Source of the DNA: Gammaproteobacteria bacterium | Lineage (GTDB): Bacteria; Pseudomonadota; Gammaproteobacteria; Burkholderiales; Rhodocyclaceae | Reading direction: 5' to 3' | DNA length: 57,641 nucleotides | Assembly (NCBI GenBank): GCA_029289235.1 | Contig: JARFTZ010000036.1 | Location: 1-57,641 of the forward strand | Shown here: positions 55,441 through 57,641 of the stretch, piece by piece | Position numbering within the stretch: the stretch's first letter is position 1 | How the letters are laid out: every line of letters begins with the position of its first letter | The notes under the pieces: model-generated | Databases searched by the model: none | Told to the model about the DNA's origin: nothing | Seen by the model: only the letters and a program-made list of their open reading frames with translations | Made by a program: the position numbers and the translations under genes

Positions 55441-55905
55441 ATGAAGATTGCGATTGGAGGCGACAGCGCCGGAGTTTCCCTGGTCGATATCCTGGTACCC
55501 CACCTGAAGAGCCTCAAGGATGTCGAGGTTACTGACCTGAGCAAGTCGCCGAGCGGCGGCAGCGAGTACTACGCCAACATGGCGGAGCGCGTGGCCCAAG
55601 CCGTTCTTTCGGGAGAGGCCGACCGCGGCATCCTGTGCTGTGGCACCGGCATCGGCGTCGCCATGTCGGCCAACAAGGTGCCCGGCATCCGCGCCGCGCA
55701 AACGCATGACACTTTCTCCGCCGAACGCGCGGCAAAGAGCAACAACGCCCACATCATCACCATGGGCGCCCGCGTCATCGGGCCGGAACTGGCCAAGGCG
55801 ATCGTCAACACCTGGCTGGCCTCCATCTCCGGCTTCGACCCGCAGGGTCCGTCGGCCGGCAACGTCACCGCGATCGACGAACTGGACAAGAAATACCACA
55901 AGTGA
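55441..55905 (+). CDS. eryI: RpiB/LacAB-type isomerase, D-erythrulose 4-phosphate isomerase-like
   Basis: A 154-residue aldose-ketose isomerase. Family blocks: [37 protein letters not shown] and the catalytic cysteine in [20 protein letters not shown], then [20 protein letters not shown] and [14 protein letters not shown]. The sequence is closer in these blocks to EryI of erythritol catabolism than to housekeeping RpiB ([16 protein letters not shown] tail). It would convert D-tetrulose 4-phosphate to D-erythrose 4-phosphate. First gene of an operon with the TpiA- and EryC-like genes; divergent from the SorC-type regulator. Confidence 0.85.
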   Translation: MKIAIGGDSAGVSLVDILVPHLKSLKDVEVTDLSKSPSGGSEYYANMAERVAQAVLSGEADRGILCCGTGIGVAMSANKVPGIRAAQTHDTFSAERAAKSNNAHIITMGARVIGPELAKAIVNTWLASISGFDPQGPSAGNVTAIDELDKKYHK

Positions 55906-55994
55906 GCTGCAACGCGGTTTCTCAGGCCGGAGGGGCGTGCCACACGCACCCCGGCCCGGGAAGCTCATCAACCGAACGGCAGGAAGATCACCAC

Positions 55995-56783
55995 ATGCGC
56001 AGGCTGGTAGCCGGAACTGGCTGGAAAATGAACAACGGCATAGCGGATTCGATCCGCTATGCCGAGGAACTACGTTCGCGGATTGCCGCGATGGACACGT
56101 CGGCAATCGACGTCTACGTTTTGCCCCCCTTCACCTCGCTCACCACAGCGGCCTACGCCTTCGACGGGTCGCCGGTGGCCATCGGGGGGCAGAACATGCA
56201 CTGGGAAGATTCAGGTAGCTGGACCGGCGAGATTTCCGCGCCGATGCTGCTCGAAGCGGGCTGTCGTTACGTCGAACTGGCGCATTCAGAACGCTTGCAG
56301 CATTTCGGCGAAACCTACGAACTGGTGCGGCGCAAGCTCGACAAGGCGATGAGTGTCGGCCTGATCCCGATCCTCTGCCTCGGTGAACTGGCCGAGGAAA
56401 AGGCCGCCGGTCGCGCCGACGAGGTGCTGGCCAGCCAGATGCTGACCGCCATCGACGGCCAGCCGGATACGCGGGTGCCGGAGATCATCATGGCTTACGA
56501 GCCGCGCTGGGCCATCGGCATGGCGGAGGCGGCTTCGCCCGGATACATCGCCGAGCGGCACCGCGCCTTGCGTAACATCCTGCGCAAGCATTGCGGCGAC
56601 GAGGTCGCGGAGAAGACAAGGATCATCTACGGCGGCTCGGTGACGCCGGAAAACGGCAAGGACATCCTGGAGATCGAGGACGTCGATGGCCTGTTCGTCG
56701 GGCGCGCCGCGTGGAAGGCCGAAGGCTTCGCGCGCATCGTCGAACTGGTCAGCGAAGCGGCACGCAGGAAACAGTTGGCTTGA
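55995..56783 (+). CDS. eryH: TpiA-like isomerase, erythrulose-phosphate isomerase (EryH) type
   Basis: A 262-residue triosephosphate-isomerase-fold protein. Catalytic lysine is in GTGWKMNNG, the electrophile histidine in VELAHSERLQHFGET and the base glutamate in IMAYEPRWAIGMAE; the phosphate loop is IIYGGSVTPEN. The Asn before Trp-Lys in ordinary TPI (GNWKMN) is Gly here, as expected for the TpiA2/EryH group rather than glycolytic TPI. It probably interconverts L- and D-tetrulose phosphates. AGGAAG ribosome site; 89 bp after the RpiB-like gene. Confidence 0.85.
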   Translation: MRRLVAGTGWKMNNGIADSIRYAEELRSRIAAMDTSAIDVYVLPPFTSLTTAAYAFDGSPVAIGGQNMHWEDSGSWTGEISAPMLLEAGCRYVELAHSERLQHFGETYELVRRKLDKAMSVGLIPILCLGELAEEKAAGRADEVLASQMLTAIDGQPDTRVPEIIMAYEPRWAIGMAEAASPGYIAERHRALRNILRKHCGDEVAEKTRIIYGGSVTPENGKDILEIEDVDGLFVGRAAWKAEGFARIVELVSEAARRKQLA

Positions 56784-56826
56784 AGTTGGCTTGAACGTAC
56801 AACGAATTTGAATCGGAGATAAGGCA

Positions 56827-57641
56827 ATGTCGGAAGAAAAGAAATCTGGGTGCTGTGAAACCAAGTGGAACCGCGACAACTGGCCGATCGCGGCGGCGAT
56901 GAACGGCTTCTCCGGCGTGTTGCCGGACGGCAGCCTGGTGCAGGACCAGCCGGCCGATCACTGGGCCGCGACGCTGCAACAGGTGGTCGACGCCGGCTTC
57001 ACCGAGTTCGACCCGAGCGACAGCTGGGTGCGCGTGGCCGACTTCTCGCCGAGCCGCCTGCGCGACTTCATGTATGTCGTCAAGACGGTCGGTCTGACCA
57101 TCCCGGCGATCTCGACGACGCGCAAGGCCAGCGTCATTGATCCGGTCAATGCCGACGCCTACCTCGCCTACAACCACCGCGTCATCGACGCCGCCGCCGA
57201 GATCGGCGCCAAGGCCGTCTCCTTCGGACTCTTCGGCGAATTCACCGAAGAACAGAAGAAGCACCTCTGGTTCTGGACCGCCGACGGCGTCAAGAACCCG
57301 GATGATCCTGAAACGTACAAAAAGGCCGTCAGTCGCATCCGCGAACTCGGCAAGCACGCCCAGGAGCTGGGTATCGAAGTCTCGCTGGAAATGTACGAAG
57401 ACACCTACATCGGCACCGCCGACGGCGCGGTGAAGTTCGTCAACGACGTCGACGTGCCGGCGGTCGGGATCAACGCCGACATCGGCAACTTGGTCCGCCT
57501 GCATCGGCCGGTCGAGCACTGGGCGTCGATGATCGACAAGCTCGTGCCCTACGCCAAGTACTGGCACGTCAAGAACTACATGCGCATCGAGGATCCGGCG
57601 CAAAACCTGATCTGTTCCTATCCGACCTCGCTCGCGCTGGG
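56827..57641 (+). CDS. sugar phosphate isomerase/epimerase, EryC-like (cut by window edge)
   Basis: An open frame of 271 codons that runs off the right edge. It begins MSEEKKSGCC, then WNRDNWPIAAAMNGFSG, and shows the AP-endonuclease-2 TIM-barrel pattern with FTEFDPSDSWVRVADFSPSR, AKAVSFGLFGEF, VSLEMYEDTYIG (metal-binding Glu), VGINADIGNLVRLHRP (Asp) and YWHVKNYM (His-Lys). This resembles EryC, the tetrulose-phosphate epimerase of the erythritol pathway. It directly follows the TpiA-like gene by 43 bp. Family secure; exact substrate inferred from neighbours. Confidence 0.82.
   Translation, partial: MSEEKKSGCCETKWNRDNWPIAAAMNGFSGVLPDGSLVQDQPADHWAATLQQVVDAGFTEFDPSDSWVRVADFSPSRLRDFMYVVKTVGLTIPAISTTRKASVIDPVNADAYLAYNHRVIDAAAEIGAKAVSFGLFGEFTEEQKKHLWFWTADGVKNPDDPETYKKAVSRIRELGKHAQELGIEVSLEMYEDTYIGTADGAVKFVNDVDVPAVGINADIGNLVRLHRPVEHWASMIDKLVPYAKYWHVKNYMRIEDPAQNLICSYPTSLAL

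Overview
The window is a contiguous stretch of a GC-rich proteobacterial chromosome. Gene content and order point to a betaproteobacterium, probably family Rhodocyclaceae or a close relative. Pointers are polA beside a DUF2782 gene, tandem BPSS1780-type membrane proteins, a NorR/sigma-54 controlled hcp-hcr pair, TctCBA (Bug-type) transport and many c-di-GMP proteins. This placement is an inference from gene families; no marker RNA gene is present. I see no tRNA, rRNA or CRISPR.

Left part (1-13.2 kb), mostly minus strand: start of cca, a glutathione S-transferase, an NDUFA9-like atypical SDR, the lytic transglycosylase slt, divergent 5-formyl-THF cyclo-ligase, a ferric-reductase-like flavocytochrome, a large CHASE-PAS-GGDEF-EAL protein, then patB/malY, cysK and ilvA for sulfur and branched-chain amino acids.

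Accessory patch (13.3-17.6 kb): a short, AT-richer scar holds an IS3-family orfA remnant fused in frame to the C-terminal part of another protein. A small exported protein overlaps it by ATGA (effector/immunity-like layout), and an unrelated gene fragment lies on the other side of the IS end. Next come a GSU2403-type nucleotidyltransferase-fold protein with four copies of a 9-bp element upstream, and a Clp1-like P-loop protein overlapping an MFS transporter gene.

Middle (17.7-36.1 kb): thiC with a TPP riboswitch; an exported alpha-carbonic-anhydrase-like protein lacking two of three zinc ligands; a carboxyltransferase plus biotin carrier pair without a biotin carboxylase; a molybdopterin oxidoreductase; norR; a polar amino acid ABC transporter; hcp-hcr behind three NorR-type sites and a -24/-12 promoter; a Cache chemoreceptor; and a HepT/MntA toxin-antitoxin pair. 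Near-identical REPIN-like palindromic elements lie at 17.7 and 30.7 kb in opposite orientation.

Housekeeping block (36.2-43.7 kb): polA, a LOG-family hydrolase, DUF2782, two BPSS1780-type membrane proteins, then nadD-rsfS-rlmH-maf ending at an intrinsic terminator. It is followed (43.8-49.1 kb) by a porin-like protein, a phosphate-binding-like periplasmic protein, a diguanylate cyclase, a PilZ protein and a glycosyltransferase.

Right end (49.2-57.6 kb): a catabolic island. A PdxA-like dehydrogenase and a TctC-TctB-TctA transporter read leftward from a divergent GntR regulator. A SorC/EryD-like regulator diverges from RpiB-like (EryI), TpiA-like (EryH) and AP-endonuclease-2-fold (EryC-like) isomerases. 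The isomerase set matches the tetrulose-phosphate branch of erythritol catabolism, which feeds D-erythrose 4-phosphate into the pentose phosphate pathway. Its kinase and dehydrogenase would lie beyond the right edge.
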